A DNA stretch of 64,000 nucleotides from Adhaeribacter rhizoryzae (GCF_008629685.1 NZ_VWSF01000016.1:82932-146931), one strand, 5' to 3'. Numbered from the stretch's first letter, positions 8,981-17,124 are shown. Translations and numbers: made by a program. The notes: generated by a model not told the origin, from the letters alone.

Positions 8981-9069
8981 CCACTCGTGTCATTCTGGGA
9001 ATCCGAGGATTCCGGGAGGAAACTATTTAGTTCCCCGCCAAATAGTTTCCTCCTGAATGACAGAAGTGG
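8981..9069. repeat. Long palindromic repeat (copy 2, diverged)
   Basis: This is related to the perfect palindrome at 146-216: the right arm (9040-9069) shares AAATAG, TTTCCTCCTGAATGACA and AGTGG. The left arm is interrupted by an extra small palindrome, GGAATCC-GAGGATTCC (8998-9013). Together the two copies enclose the five-gene lyase cluster. Confidence 0.8.
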
Positions 9070-9178
9070 ATTTCAAAGACTAATCAGAAGCATACAGTTT
9101 GATTTTGCGTAACAGCAGTAATTTACAGCTTGTTGATTTTATCGTTGACAAGCGTTCAGGGTAGAATATTCGCAGGTT

Positions 9179-9216
9179 AAAATAAAAGAGCCGGGTAACT
9201 CCGGTTTTTTTATTTT
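9179..9216 (+). terminator. Rho-independent terminator-like hairpin
   Basis: CCGG-GTAACT-CCGG with A-rich left and T-rich right flanks (AAAATAAAA ... TTTTTTTATTTT) that can extend the stem. It lies 260 bases after the GH88 stop and may end the lyase transcript; the A/T flanks could make it work in both directions. Confidence 0.65.
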
Positions 9217-9345
9217 ATGCTTGCTGCTTTATGGTGGCTTTACTATATTGTTAGGTACGTTTATTATTCCACTTTGGACAGATTAACGCCAAGAATGTGT
9301 ATGTAAAAAGGTTAGTGGAAAGCCTAAAAGATGACACGGTAAGAA

Positions 9346-10896
9346 ATGGAAATCTGGCAATACATAGAAATTTTAAGAAGACCGAACAAGACTTGGTTTT
9401 TCTCTAAGGACAACACCGAAGAGAAAATTAATGCCTTGACAAAAATAGCTAGTAACGGCTATCCAAGTCTTATATACAGCTTAACTGATTATCTTAAAGA
9501 CAGTAATAAAGAAATAAGAGAAACTACTTGCAGGACAATCATTCACTTATTTAAGAAGATTGACAATAAAAAAGAATATTACGATACTCTTAAACACTGC
9601 AACATTTCGAAAAGTGATATTGACTTCTATGAAGCTAATTTTCCGACAGAGCAGTATGTTGAGTTGTTGGCAATTAGTTCATTAAACGGAAGTGGTTATA
9701 TTCGAGAAAAAGCTGTCAAAAGACTTTCACAAGTTAATAATCGAAGAGCTATCAAGTTTTTAATTTATAGATTGGCTGATTGGGTTTTGCCAGTTCGACA
9801 AGAAGCACTTAAAGGAATTGAGATTTACAAAACAGGTGCATACATTGATAGTCTTATTGAAAACTTGCCAATTATTACATGGCTTCAAAAGGTTGAACGG
9901 ACTGACTTAAGCGGAGTTTATCAAGAAATAATTAATTTTATTGCTTCAGAAAACAGAAATTATGTAATTACTAATTTCAGCAAGTATCCCGATAAACTAA
10001 GATTGATTTTAGCTAAACATATTTCAAGTTCTTTGATTGATATTTCAAAGGAATTAAAAATATTTCTAACCGATAAACATTTTCTGATAAGAAATTTGGC
10101 TGTTGACCACTTTGACAAACTTGAACAAAGTGAAATTGACCAATTACTAAATGACAAGTCAGCTAGAGTCAGATTTCAAACTCTTCTTTGTCTAAAGAAC
10201 CGAGACGAATTTGAAAATGTCGTTAAAAACTATTTAGCTGACAATTCAGCTACAATAAGATATTTTGCAAGATTTACGCTAAAGCAAACAAGTATTAACT
10301 TTGCTGACTTTTACAATAAAAGCTTACAAGTTGGTAATCAAGTAATTGGTTCTCTCATTGGACTTGCAGAAGTTGAAGCAAAACAATACTCAAAAAATGT
10401 AAAAAACTATTTAAACGACAATAAAATAAAGATTAGAAAGACAGCTTTTTTAGTCCTGTGTAAACTTGACGAAGAAAATGCTTATGAATTTGCTTTTGCA
10501 AACCTTGATAGTTCATATGTTGGACTTAGAAACGTAATCATTGACTTTTTATCACTTGTTCCGAGACAAGAGGTTTTGGCGAAGGCAAGAGAAATTTACA
10601 AAAACGGCAACTACGAACTAAAAAGATCAATGTTGAATCTTTTCAATAAAATTGGCGGATGGATAACAATCCCTGACTTAATGATAGGAACCGTTGACGA
10701 AAACGAAAACATTAGACAATTGGCTTGGCAATATTTACAAATATGGAAAGCCAGAGCAGTCAGATTATTTTCAGCCCCTAAACAAGAAGAAATAGAAAGA
10801 GCAAAACGGATTTTCAACTTTGCACACGAGACACATGAAGATAAACAATATTTTATAACAAATCCGTTAAATGGGCTTGACTTTTACTTCAAATAA
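9346..10896 (+). CDS. HEAT-repeat protein of unknown function
   Basis: A 516-residue soluble protein without signal peptide or catalytic motif. It consists of about ten alpha-helical HEAT-like repeats recognisable by xRxxAxxxL helices: IRETTCRTI, IREKAVKRL, VRQEALKGI, IRNLAVDHF, VRFQTLLCL, IRYFARFTL, IRKTAFLVL, LRNVIIDFL, LKRSMLNLF and IRQLAWQYL. Such arrays bind proteins or nucleic acids. Codon use is strongly A/T-ending, unlike the neighbouring lyases, pointing to recent acquisition. Toxin-antitoxin genes follow within 110 bases. A role in defence or as an assembly scaffold is conceivable but cannot be deduced. Confidence 0.75.
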   Translation: MEIWQYIEILRRPNKTWFFSKDNTEEKINALTKIASNGYPSLIYSLTDYLKDSNKEIRETTCRTIIHLFKKIDNKKEYYDTLKHCNISKSDIDFYEANFPTEQYVELLAISSLNGSGYIREKAVKRLSQVNNRRAIKFLIYRLADWVLPVRQEALKGIEIYKTGAYIDSLIENLPIITWLQKVERTDLSGVYQEIINFIASENRNYVITNFSKYPDKLRLILAKHISSSLIDISKELKIFLTDKHFLIRNLAVDHFDKLEQSEIDQLLNDKSARVRFQTLLCLKNRDEFENVVKNYLADNSATIRYFARFTLKQTSINFADFYNKSLQVGNQVIGSLIGLAEVEAKQYSKNVKNYLNDNKIKIRKTAFLVLCKLDEENAYEFAFANLDSSYVGLRNVIIDFLSLVPRQEVLAKAREIYKNGNYELKRSMLNLFNKIGGWITIPDLMIGTVDENENIRQLAWQYLQIWKARAVRLFSAPKQEEIERAKRIFNFAHETHEDKQYFITNPLNGLDFYFK

Positions 10897-11000
10897 AAGA
10901 AGGTCTGTCACCTACACGCAAACCGTTAGGAAACTAGTCGGGAAAGAAAAGGTATAAGGATTCCCAACTGAAAATGTTAAATCCTGTAAAATAAACTGTT

Positions 11001-11234
11001 ATGAATATACAAGCAGAAAAATTAAAGCTTATAGAATGGCTTGCCGGAGTTACAGACCAGACCGTAATAGAAAGAATTAAATATTTAAAGGAGAATCAAC
11101 CGGCAGAAGCTGATTGGTGGGAAGAAATTACCCAAGCCGAGAAAGATGCTATTGACCAAGGGCTAGACGATGCCCAGAATGGTAAAGTAACTGCTCATGA
11201 AGAAGTAAAGAAGCGTTATGAGAAATGGCTATAA
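11001..11234 (+). CDS. Putative antitoxin of a ParE/RelE-type module
   Basis: A 77-residue acidic protein. An N-terminal helical segment (IQAEKLKLIEWLAGVTDQTVIERIKYL) is followed by AEKDAIDQGLDDAQNGKVTAHEEV, the kind of C-terminal tail found in small Bacteroidota antitoxins that neutralise RelE/ParE toxins. Its 3' end overlaps the toxin gene by 17 bases, which is typical of coupled antitoxin-toxin pairs. It would bind and inhibit the toxin and probably repress the shared promoter. The assignment rests mainly on context and the tail motif. Confidence 0.75.
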   Translation: MNIQAEKLKLIEWLAGVTDQTVIERIKYLKENQPAEADWWEEITQAEKDAIDQGLDDAQNGKVTAHEEVKKRYEKWL

Positions 11235-11520
11235 AGTAGTCTGGACAAACAAAGCCTTAGCCAATCTTGACAATATTATTAAATATTTAACGGACAACTG
11301 GACGGAAGTAGAAATAGCAAAATTCTTCCGAAAGCTCGATAACAGGATAAATATCATTGCACAACGACCTCTTCTTTATCCCTTAACGAATAGCAGAAAG
11401 AACGTTAGACGTTCTGTTTTGACCCCTCAAATTACCATCTATTATAGAATAAATAAGCAGGTGGTTGAAATTATAACGCTCTTTGATAATAGGCAGAGAC
11501 CTTCTAAATTAATACTATAA
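11218..11520 (+). CDS. ParE/RelE-superfamily toxin
   Basis: A 100-residue basic protein with the compact ParE/RelE fold: VVWTNKALANLDNIIKYLTDNW at the N-terminus, FRKLDNRINIIAQRPLLYP in the middle, RRSVLTPQITIYYRINKQVVEIITLFDNRQRP at the C-terminus (strands of the sheet and the final arm). Family members either poison gyrase (ParE) or cleave mRNA on the ribosome (RelE); the sequence alone does not separate these. It overlaps the antitoxin by 17 bases. The codon use is AT-rich like the rest of the island. Confidence 0.85.
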   Translation: MRNGYKVVWTNKALANLDNIIKYLTDNWTEVEIAKFFRKLDNRINIIAQRPLLYPLTNSRKNVRRSVLTPQITIYYRINKQVVEIITLFDNRQRPSKLIL

Positions 11521-11675
11521 AACCAATATGCTGCTTAATAGTGCCTTTACTACAACCGTGTTTAAATGCTTAAGTTAAGATTTATTCGGTTTGCTTTGGG
11601 TGGTTATACTAAGCCGGGACGCAAGGCACAAACTAAAGAATTACGCTACTTTACTTAAATCATAAATTTAGTATA

Positions 11676-11918
11676 ATGACAAATATCAAAGACTACATCA
11701 GTATTGACCAAAAAATATTAGGAGGGCAACCCGTTTTTAAAGGAACCCGAGTTCCAATAGAAACCCTTTTCTTTCATTTAGAAAAAGGAGTTTCTTTAGA
11801 CGAGTTTTTAGAAGATTTTCCTTCGGTAAGCAAAGAACAAGCAGTTAGTGTATTGGGAATTGCCGAAAAAATAATGACTTCTAAAAATATTGAAAAGCTG
11901 TATGAAGCTGCTGCTTGA
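11676..11918 (+). CDS. DUF433 antitoxin (VapB-like)
   Basis: An 80-residue DUF433 protein. The diagnostic motif ISIDQKILGGQPVFKGTRVPIE (about residues 8-29) is followed by a helix-turn-helix region (LDEFLEDFPSVSKEQAVSVLG). DUF433 proteins are DNA-binding antitoxins commonly encoded immediately before DUF5615 PIN-like toxins, exactly the arrangement here. It is expected to repress its own operon and bind the toxin. Its end overlaps the toxin start by 17 bases. Confidence 0.9.
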   Translation: MTNIKDYISIDQKILGGQPVFKGTRVPIETLFFHLEKGVSLDEFLEDFPSVSKEQAVSVLGIAEKIMTSKNIEKLYEAAA

Positions 11919-12225
11919 TGAAAACTTACCCAAGCGGCTAAAACTTGCTTTTTCGGAACATGAAATCTACACAGTTCACGACAAAGGCTGGGCCGGAAAG
12001 AAGAATGGAGAATTAATGAAGCTATTAATAGCCGAGAACTTTGACGCTTTATTCACCTTCGACAAGAATTTGCAGTACCAACAGAACTTTAAAAAGTATG
12101 CTGTTCCTGTTTTAGTACTTAATGCTACTGACAATACTTATTTAACATTGAACAAACTGGTGCCCAAAACCAAAGAAGTTCTCAACGAAAAACTAGTACC
12201 TGGGCCCATAATTATTAGTGAATAA
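11902..12225 (+). CDS. DUF5615 PIN-like toxin
   Basis: A 107-residue protein starting MKLLLDENLPKRLK, the defining N-terminus of DUF5615 PIN-like nucleases; LLDEN supplies the first acidic metal ligand. Further acidic positions are seen in GKKNGELMK and FTFDKNLQYQQNF, matching the PIN-like pattern. Members are predicted RNases paired with DUF433 antitoxins. The ATG at 11902 is preferred over a TTG at 11890 because the conserved motif begins there. The gene is the last member of the AT-rich island. Confidence 0.88.
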   Translation: MKLLLDENLPKRLKLAFSEHEIYTVHDKGWAGKKNGELMKLLIAENFDALFTFDKNLQYQQNFKKYAVPVLVLNATDNTYLTLNKLVPKTKEVLNEKLVPGPIIISE

Positions 12226-12305
12226 GAGTAAGCCTGTTTCTAATAAAGTGTATACCTAATTTCCACTCTGCTTATTTATCATTTCTTTAAGGCGTTTTAA
12301 TAAAT

Positions 12306-13541
12306 ATGTTTCTTATAAAAACCAATAATTTGTTGCGCTGGTTTGTCTTTTTTCTCTTAATCCAAACAACAATAACCGCCGCTTTCCCAAAAGAAACCAA
12401 AGCACCACGGCTATTTATTCTAAAACCGGCGGCTTTAGAACTAGCGGCTAAAAAACTAAAAGCCGGCGATGCCGCTACTACCGCTGCTTACAAAAAGCTG
12501 ATAACCGAAGCCGATAAAGCTTTGCAACTTGGCCCCCTTACGGTAATGCACAAGCAAATTATACCACCCAGCGGCGATAAGCACGATTACATGAGCGTAG
12601 GCCCTTACTGGTGGCCCGACCCCAGCAAACCCAACGGCTTGCCTTACATCCGGCGCGACGGCGAAGTAAATCCGGAACGTACTAAAAACGGCGACAACGA
12701 TGAACTGAAACAGATGCAGGAAGCGGTAATGAATCTGGCTTATGCTTATTATTTCAGCCGGAACGAAAAATATGCTACGCACGCGGCCACCTTAATCCGC
12801 ACCTGGTTCTTAAACGAAGCCACGCGCATGAACCCCAACTTAAACTATGGGCAAGCTATTCCGGGCATAACCCAGGGCCGGGGCATTGGCATTATCGATA
12901 CGCATTATTTCCCTTACCTGGTAGATGCTGTTGGTTTACTGGCGGGCTCCAAAGCCTGGACCAAAGCCGACCAGCAAGGCCTGGAAAAGTGGTTTGGCGA
13001 ATATTTGAATTGGCTCTTGAAAAGTCCGTTGGGGGTAGACGAAGCCGATGAGCATAACAACCACGGCACCTGGTACGATGTGCAAGTGGCCTCTTTTGCA
13101 CTGTTTTCGGGTAAGCCAGATTTGGCCAAAAAAATACTGGAAGAAGTAAAAACCAAACGCGTTGCCACGCAAATTAAGCCCGATGGTTCGCAGCCCCACG
13201 AACTGGCCCGCACTCTATCGTTTAACTACAGCACCATGAACCTGCAGGCATTTTTCGATTTGGCTTCGCTGGGCCGCCACGTAGGCGTAGATTTATGGCA
13301 TTACAAAACACCTGATGGCAAAGGCATCCGGACCGCCATCGATTATTTTCTGCCGTTTATTAAGGAGGAGCAAAAATGGCCGCATCAGCAAATAAAAGCA
13401 ATAAATTATGCCGGCGTTTTGCCGTTGCTGCTGGAGGCTGCCCGGCAATATAAAGACCCGCGTTACACGGCAGCCGTTGCCAAAATATCCGGACCCGCTA
13501 CTACCGGCAATAAAGCTTTTCTGCTGAACCCGGTAAATTAA
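12306..13541 (+). CDS. Alginate/polyglucuronate lyase-like protein (PL38-like)
   Basis: A 411-residue exported protein with signal peptide to about residue 26. YMSVGPYWWPDPSKPNGLPY (95-114) and YGQAIPGITQGRGIGIIDTH (181-200) frame the substrate cleft. NNHGTWYD (251-258) and GSQPHELARTLSFNYS (294-309) hold the Asn/His and Arg/Tyr catalytic groups of the alginate lyase fold (PF05426). The pattern resembles PL38 enzymes, which act on alginate or polyglucuronate, but PL5 relatives share most motifs, so the family is provisional. It differs clearly from the shorter lyase at 302. Its codon use returns to that of the lyase cluster, suggesting that the AT-rich island was inserted into one locus. Confidence 0.82.
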   Translation: MFLIKTNNLLRWFVFFLLIQTTITAAFPKETKAPRLFILKPAALELAAKKLKAGDAATTAAYKKLITEADKALQLGPLTVMHKQIIPPSGDKHDYMSVGPYWWPDPSKPNGLPYIRRDGEVNPERTKNGDNDELKQMQEAVMNLAYAYYFSRNEKYATHAATLIRTWFLNEATRMNPNLNYGQAIPGITQGRGIGIIDTHYFPYLVDAVGLLAGSKAWTKADQQGLEKWFGEYLNWLLKSPLGVDEADEHNNHGTWYDVQVASFALFSGKPDLAKKILEEVKTKRVATQIKPDGSQPHELARTLSFNYSTMNLQAFFDLASLGRHVGVDLWHYKTPDGKGIRTAIDYFLPFIKEEQKWPHQQIKAINYAGVLPLLLEAARQYKDPRYTAAVAKISGPATTGNKAFLLNPVN

Positions 13542-13623
13542 TGGCTTTTATATGCAGATTTGGGTTTACGCGCTTATCTGCTTAACATTGCTCTATAACT
13601 TGCTAATTTCTTTTTATTACCCG

Positions 13624-14493
13624 ATGAAATTATTTAAAAGTACCCTCTTTGTTTTTTTGTTTCTAACAACTTTCAGCTCGTGGGCGGCTAAGGTAGATAC
13701 CCTAACTATTCAGAGTGCGGCCATGAATAAAACCTGGCGGGTCGGAGTAGTGGTGCCGCAATCGTATAAAAAAGCCAAAATGGCTTTCCCGGTGTTGTAT
13801 TTATTGCACGGCTACAGTGGCAATTTCCGCGATTGGCTTACCAAAACCCCGGATAAGGAATTACTGCACCGCATGGCCGATAAATACAACATGATTATTG
13901 TAACGCCCGACGGCGGCTTTAGCAGTTGGTACCTCGATAGCCCCCTGGACAAAGAAACCCAGTTCGAAACCTTCATCACAAAAGAACTAGTTGACCGGGT
14001 AGATAAAGATTATCGAACAGTTAAAACCCGAGAGGGTAGGTTTATTTCGGGCCTGAGTATGGGCGGCCACGGTGCTTTGTATTTGTCGGCGCGCCACCCG
14101 CAACTGTACAGCGCGGCCGGCAGCATGAGCGGCGCGCTCGATATTTCGGGCCTCGAAGCCAAAAACCTGAACCAGAGCATCGAAAAATTACTCGGCCCGA
14201 AAGAACAAAATCTGGAGAAGTTTAAAGCCAACTCGATGGTGTACCTGGCTGACCAACTAAAAGCCAACGACGTAAAAATATTTATTGATTGCGGCGTAGA
14301 CGATTTCTTAATTGAGAGCAACCGCGAATTGCACCGCCGGCTGGTTTACAACAAAACTCCCCACGAATACATAGAACGGCCCGGCGCTCATACCTGGCCT
14401 TACTGGGGTTATGCCTTAGAATACCATTTATTGTTTTACCAGAAAGTTAGAGAAGGCAATAGCCCCTTGCCCCCGGCTTCTGCCAAGAAATAA
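13624..14493 (+). CDS. Secreted alpha/beta-hydrolase esterase (esterase D/PHB-like family)
   Basis: A 289-residue exported esterase (PF00756 type). I start it at the ATG at 13624, which opens a signal peptide (MKLFKSTLFVFLFLTTFSSWAA); an upstream ATG at 13552 would add a second hydrophobic stretch. The catalytic Ser145 lies in GLSMGGHG, the acid is Asp226 or Asp227 (CGVDDFL), and the base is His256 (PGAHTWPYW). LHGYSGNFRDW is the oxyanion region. Such enzymes remove acetyl, feruloyl or similar ester groups from polysaccharides. It lies 82 bases after the lyase, consistent with co-transcription and with deacylation of the lyase substrate. Confidence 0.85.
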   Translation: MKLFKSTLFVFLFLTTFSSWAAKVDTLTIQSAAMNKTWRVGVVVPQSYKKAKMAFPVLYLLHGYSGNFRDWLTKTPDKELLHRMADKYNMIIVTPDGGFSSWYLDSPLDKETQFETFITKELVDRVDKDYRTVKTREGRFISGLSMGGHGALYLSARHPQLYSAAGSMSGALDISGLEAKNLNQSIEKLLGPKEQNLEKFKANSMVYLADQLKANDVKIFIDCGVDDFLIESNRELHRRLVYNKTPHEYIERPGAHTWPYWGYALEYHLLFYQKVREGNSPLPPASAKK

Positions 14494-14550
14494 ATACCGC
14501 CTGCTGTTTAATTAAACAATGTATTAACTTACCTGAGAATTTTTATTTAA

Positions 14551-14631
14551 ATAATTCATAATTCATAATTCATAATTCATAATTCATAATTCATAATTCA
14601 TAATTCATAATTCATAATTCATAATTCATAA
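14551..14631. repeat. Heptanucleotide tandem repeat (AATTCAT)x11
   Basis: Eleven exact copies of AATTCAT (14553-14629), with partial units at both ends. The array ends 10 bases before the ATG of the VOC gene. Slippage would change promoter or leader spacing in 7-base steps without touching the reading frame. There are no spacers, so it is not CRISPR-like. Confidence 0.95.
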
Positions 14632-14640
14632 ATTAACCCT

Positions 14641-15039
14641 ATGCTCTTTCAGGGATTAAGAACCGTTATTTACCACGTGCCCGATTTGGCTAAAGCCAAA
14701 GCCTGGTACAGTGCTGCTTTAAATATATTGCCTTATTTCGATGAGCCTTTTTACGTGGGCTTTAATGTGAGCGGCTTTGAGTTGGGCCTCGACCCCGATA
14801 TACCCAAGGTAACCACCGGCAGTAATGTAGAGGCTTACTGGGGCGTGCGCAATATTAACGAAGCCTACAAAAGCTTAATCGAGAAAGGAGCCCAGGAGCA
14901 TAACCCAATTCGGGAAGTTGGCGGCGGCATTTACGTAGCTACCCTGCTCGACCCTTTTGGCAATATTTTCGGCATTATCCAAAATCCGCACTTTGGCCAA
15001 AGTTCAGAAGAAACTAGTGCGCATTCCAGTTTAGCATGA
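14641..15039 (+). CDS. Glyoxalase/VOC superfamily protein
   Basis: A 132-residue cytoplasmic VOC-fold protein. It has the paired beta-alpha-beta-beta-beta modules: LRTVIYHVPDLAKAKAWYSAAL (module 1) and VEAYWGVRNINEAYKSLIEKGA through VATLLDPFGNIFGIIQNP (module 2). The family includes lyases, dioxygenases and resistance proteins that bind a divalent metal, but the ligands are not all evident here and the substrate is unknown. The stop overlaps the next start by ATGA, so translation is coupled to the glycosylase. It is preceded by the tandem heptamer array. Confidence 0.82.
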   Translation: MLFQGLRTVIYHVPDLAKAKAWYSAALNILPYFDEPFYVGFNVSGFELGLDPDIPKVTTGSNVEAYWGVRNINEAYKSLIEKGAQEHNPIREVGGGIYVATLLDPFGNIFGIIQNPHFGQSSEETSAHSSLA

Positions 15040-15734
15040 CCGAAACATTTGCCGATAAAGTAATCCGGTTTAACCAGAACCTCCAATTTACGGGCACGTT
15101 ACCGGCGGGCATCAGCATTATGAACCCTTTCCGGGAAGACGAGAAAATAATGCCAATATCGTCGGCGTTTTACCACAAGTTTTACCACGATACGAATCCG
15201 CGCCACATGATTCTGGGCATTAACCCAGGCCGGTTTGGTGGCGGCGTTACGGGCGTTCCTTTTACCGATTCTAAAAGGTTGAAGAACGAATGTAGCATTG
15301 CTTACAGCGGCAAAGAAACCCACGAACCTTCTTCGGTTTTTGTGTACGATGTTATTAAAGCTTACGGTGGCCCGGCAGCGTTTTACCAGAAGTTTTACAT
15401 TAATTCTATTTGTCCGTTGGGCTTTACAGCTACGGGTAAAACCGGCAAAGAAGTAAATTACAATTACTACGATAGCCGCGAACTAACCGCTGCCGTGTAC
15501 GATTTTATTATTCAGAGCATTCGGCAGCAAATAGCTTTTGGTATTAACACCAATATTTGTTTTTGTTTTGGCACCGGTAAAAACGAAAAGTTTTTGCGCC
15601 AGCTCAACGCCGAGCAAAAGTTTTTCCAAAATATTGTGGCTTTGGAGCACCCGCGATTTGTGATGCAATACAAAGCCCGCTCCAAAGAAGTTTACATCAA
15701 TAAATACCTGGCTGCCTTTCAGCAGGCAGCCTAA
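15036..15734 (+). CDS. SMUG2-like uracil-DNA glycosylase family protein (DUF4918)
   Basis: A 232-residue protein resembling the DUF4918 / SMUG2 branch of the uracil-DNA glycosylase superfamily. Motif 1 is LGINPGRFGGGVTGVPFTD (about residues 58-76), which carries the catalytic and base-pocket residues. Motif 2 is the C-terminal ALEHPRFVMQY with the conserved His that holds the flipped base. It should excise uracil or related damaged bases from DNA in the cytoplasm. It overlaps the VOC gene by 4 bases; any functional link between the two is unclear. Confidence 0.82.
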   Translation: MTETFADKVIRFNQNLQFTGTLPAGISIMNPFREDEKIMPISSAFYHKFYHDTNPRHMILGINPGRFGGGVTGVPFTDSKRLKNECSIAYSGKETHEPSSVFVYDVIKAYGGPAAFYQKFYINSICPLGFTATGKTGKEVNYNYYDSRELTAAVYDFIIQSIRQQIAFGINTNICFCFGTGKNEKFLRQLNAEQKFFQNIVALEHPRFVMQYKARSKEVYINKYLAAFQQAA

Positions 15735-15963
15735 TTCTTGTTTAAATATTGGGGTGGCCTGTAACTATTTAGTTTTCAATTACTTTAAATTTTATAATGC
15801 GTATGATATTTTATCAGCAATATTTTAAGCTTGGCCCCGCATCGCGATAAAACAGAAGCAAAAACAACCCTATTTAAAAGTAATTTCTTTTGTTTTTATC
15901 TATAAATAGGTACTTTTAAAGAATTTAAGTTTTGCAATTAATATCCCCACGAATAAAAAAAAC

Positions 15964-16851
15964 ATGACTAATAATTCACGTCGTATGGCTCTGAAAAAAA
16001 TTGCCGGTACTGCGGCGGCCGTAAGTGTAGGCGCTTCGCTTACCAACCGCCTGGAGGCCGCAGATGCAATAATGGGCGATAAACTGAAAGGTAAAATCAA
16101 TCACTCGGTTTGTCGCTGGTGCTACGAAAAAATTCCGTTGGAAGACTTGTGTAAAGCGGCCAAAAATATTGGTTTAACTTCCATTGAACTGGTAGGCCCC
16201 GAGGAATGGCCGGTGCTGAAAAAACACGGTTTAACCTCGGCTTTGCCCTGGGGAGCCGGTATGGGTATTAACAAAGGTTTTAACGACCCCCAACACCACG
16301 ATGCTTTAATAAAAAGCTACGAAGAAGTAATTCCGAAAGTGGCCGCTGCCGGTTTTAACCAGATTATTTGCTTTTCGGGTAACCGCAACGGCATGGACGA
16401 TGAAAAGGGAATGGAAAATGCCGCCATTGGTTTAAAGCGCCTCATGTCTACGGCCGAGAAGTACAAAGTTACAATGGTAATGGAGCTGCTGAACAGCAAA
16501 GTAAACCACAAAGACTACATGTGCGATCGTACCCACTGGGGAGCTGCTTTAGCCGATAAAATTGGTTCGGACCGCTTTAAGCTGCTCTACGATATTTATC
16601 ACATGCAAATTATGGAAGGCGACGTAATTGCCACCATCAAAAAATATCAGAAATATATTTCGCATTACCACACCGGCGGCGTACCAGGGCGTAACGAAAT
16701 AGATGAAACCCAGGAATTATATTACCCAGCCATTATGAAAGCTATTGCCGAAACCGGCTATAAAGGCTTTGTGGCGCAGGAGTTTATTCCCAAACGCGAA
16801 GACAAGCTGGCTTCCTTGAAGCAAGGTGTGCAAATTTGCGATATCGCTTAA
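15964..16851 (+). CDS. Tat-exported hydroxypyruvate isomerase-like TIM barrel
   Basis: A 295-residue sugar isomerase/epimerase (PF01261 fold). SRRMALKK near the N-terminus is a twin-arginine signal, so the folded enzyme is exported. The barrel resembles hydroxypyruvate isomerases: SVCRWCYEKIPLEDLC at its start, MVMELLNSKVNH with a catalytic Glu, YDIYHMQIMEGD and HYHTGGVPGRNEIDETQELYY as metal-binding strands, and FVAQEFIPK with the second Glu. True Hyi enzymes are cytoplasmic; export suggests another keto-sugar substrate. It stands alone, with a strong terminator directly downstream. Confidence 0.83.
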   Translation: MTNNSRRMALKKIAGTAAAVSVGASLTNRLEAADAIMGDKLKGKINHSVCRWCYEKIPLEDLCKAAKNIGLTSIELVGPEEWPVLKKHGLTSALPWGAGMGINKGFNDPQHHDALIKSYEEVIPKVAAAGFNQIICFSGNRNGMDDEKGMENAAIGLKRLMSTAEKYKVTMVMELLNSKVNHKDYMCDRTHWGAALADKIGSDRFKLLYDIYHMQIMEGDVIATIKKYQKYISHYHTGGVPGRNEIDETQELYYPAIMKAIAETGYKGFVAQEFIPKREDKLASLKQGVQICDIA

Positions 16852-16872
16852 TTCCTAAATAATAAAATATTC

Positions 16873-16908
16873 AAACGCCCCGACTGGTATTCCAGTTGGG
16901 GCGTTTTT
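16873..16908 (+). terminator. Strong Rho-independent terminator
   Basis: AACGCCCC-GACTGG stem, TATT loop, CCAGTT-GGGGCGTT return arm and a TTTTTG tail. It lies 22 bases after the TIM-barrel stop codon. Confidence 0.92.
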
Positions 16909-17005
16909 GTTTATATATCCAAAGCAATATTTTATTCTTCAATTTCTTGTAAAATTACAGCCAAGCGTGTCCGTGTGTGAAATTAACCCTTCCGCCCTCC
17001 GGGCA

Positions 17006-17026
17006 CCTTCCCTAAATTAGGGAAGG
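17006..17026. repeat. Perfect palindrome CCTTCCCTAAATTAGGGAAGG
   Basis: The 21-base palindrome has arms CCTTCCCTAA / TTAGGGAAGG. A related half (CCTTCCCTAATTTAGGG) appears near 63514, so it is a dispersed element. No T-tract follows. Confidence 0.75.
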
Positions 17027-17124
17027 AGTTGCAGAAGAGCCAAGGCTAATCAAGCTTGCCGCTTAATAAAGCAGTATAAATTATTGCCGCTTTGCCCTTT
17101 CTGTCCAGATAATCGGTAGCTACT

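Larger units (their letters stand above)
8920..9345. other. Repeat-rich intergenic region at island boundary
   Basis: No gene is seen. The region holds the second copy of the long palindrome (8981-9069) and a terminator-like hairpin (9179-9216). Base composition drops toward AT-rich after about 9220, coinciding with the start of the accessory island. Confidence 0.7.

Noticed and set aside
14551..14631. CRISPR-like repeat array
   Set aside because: The 7-base units are contiguous with no spacers; no cas genes are present.
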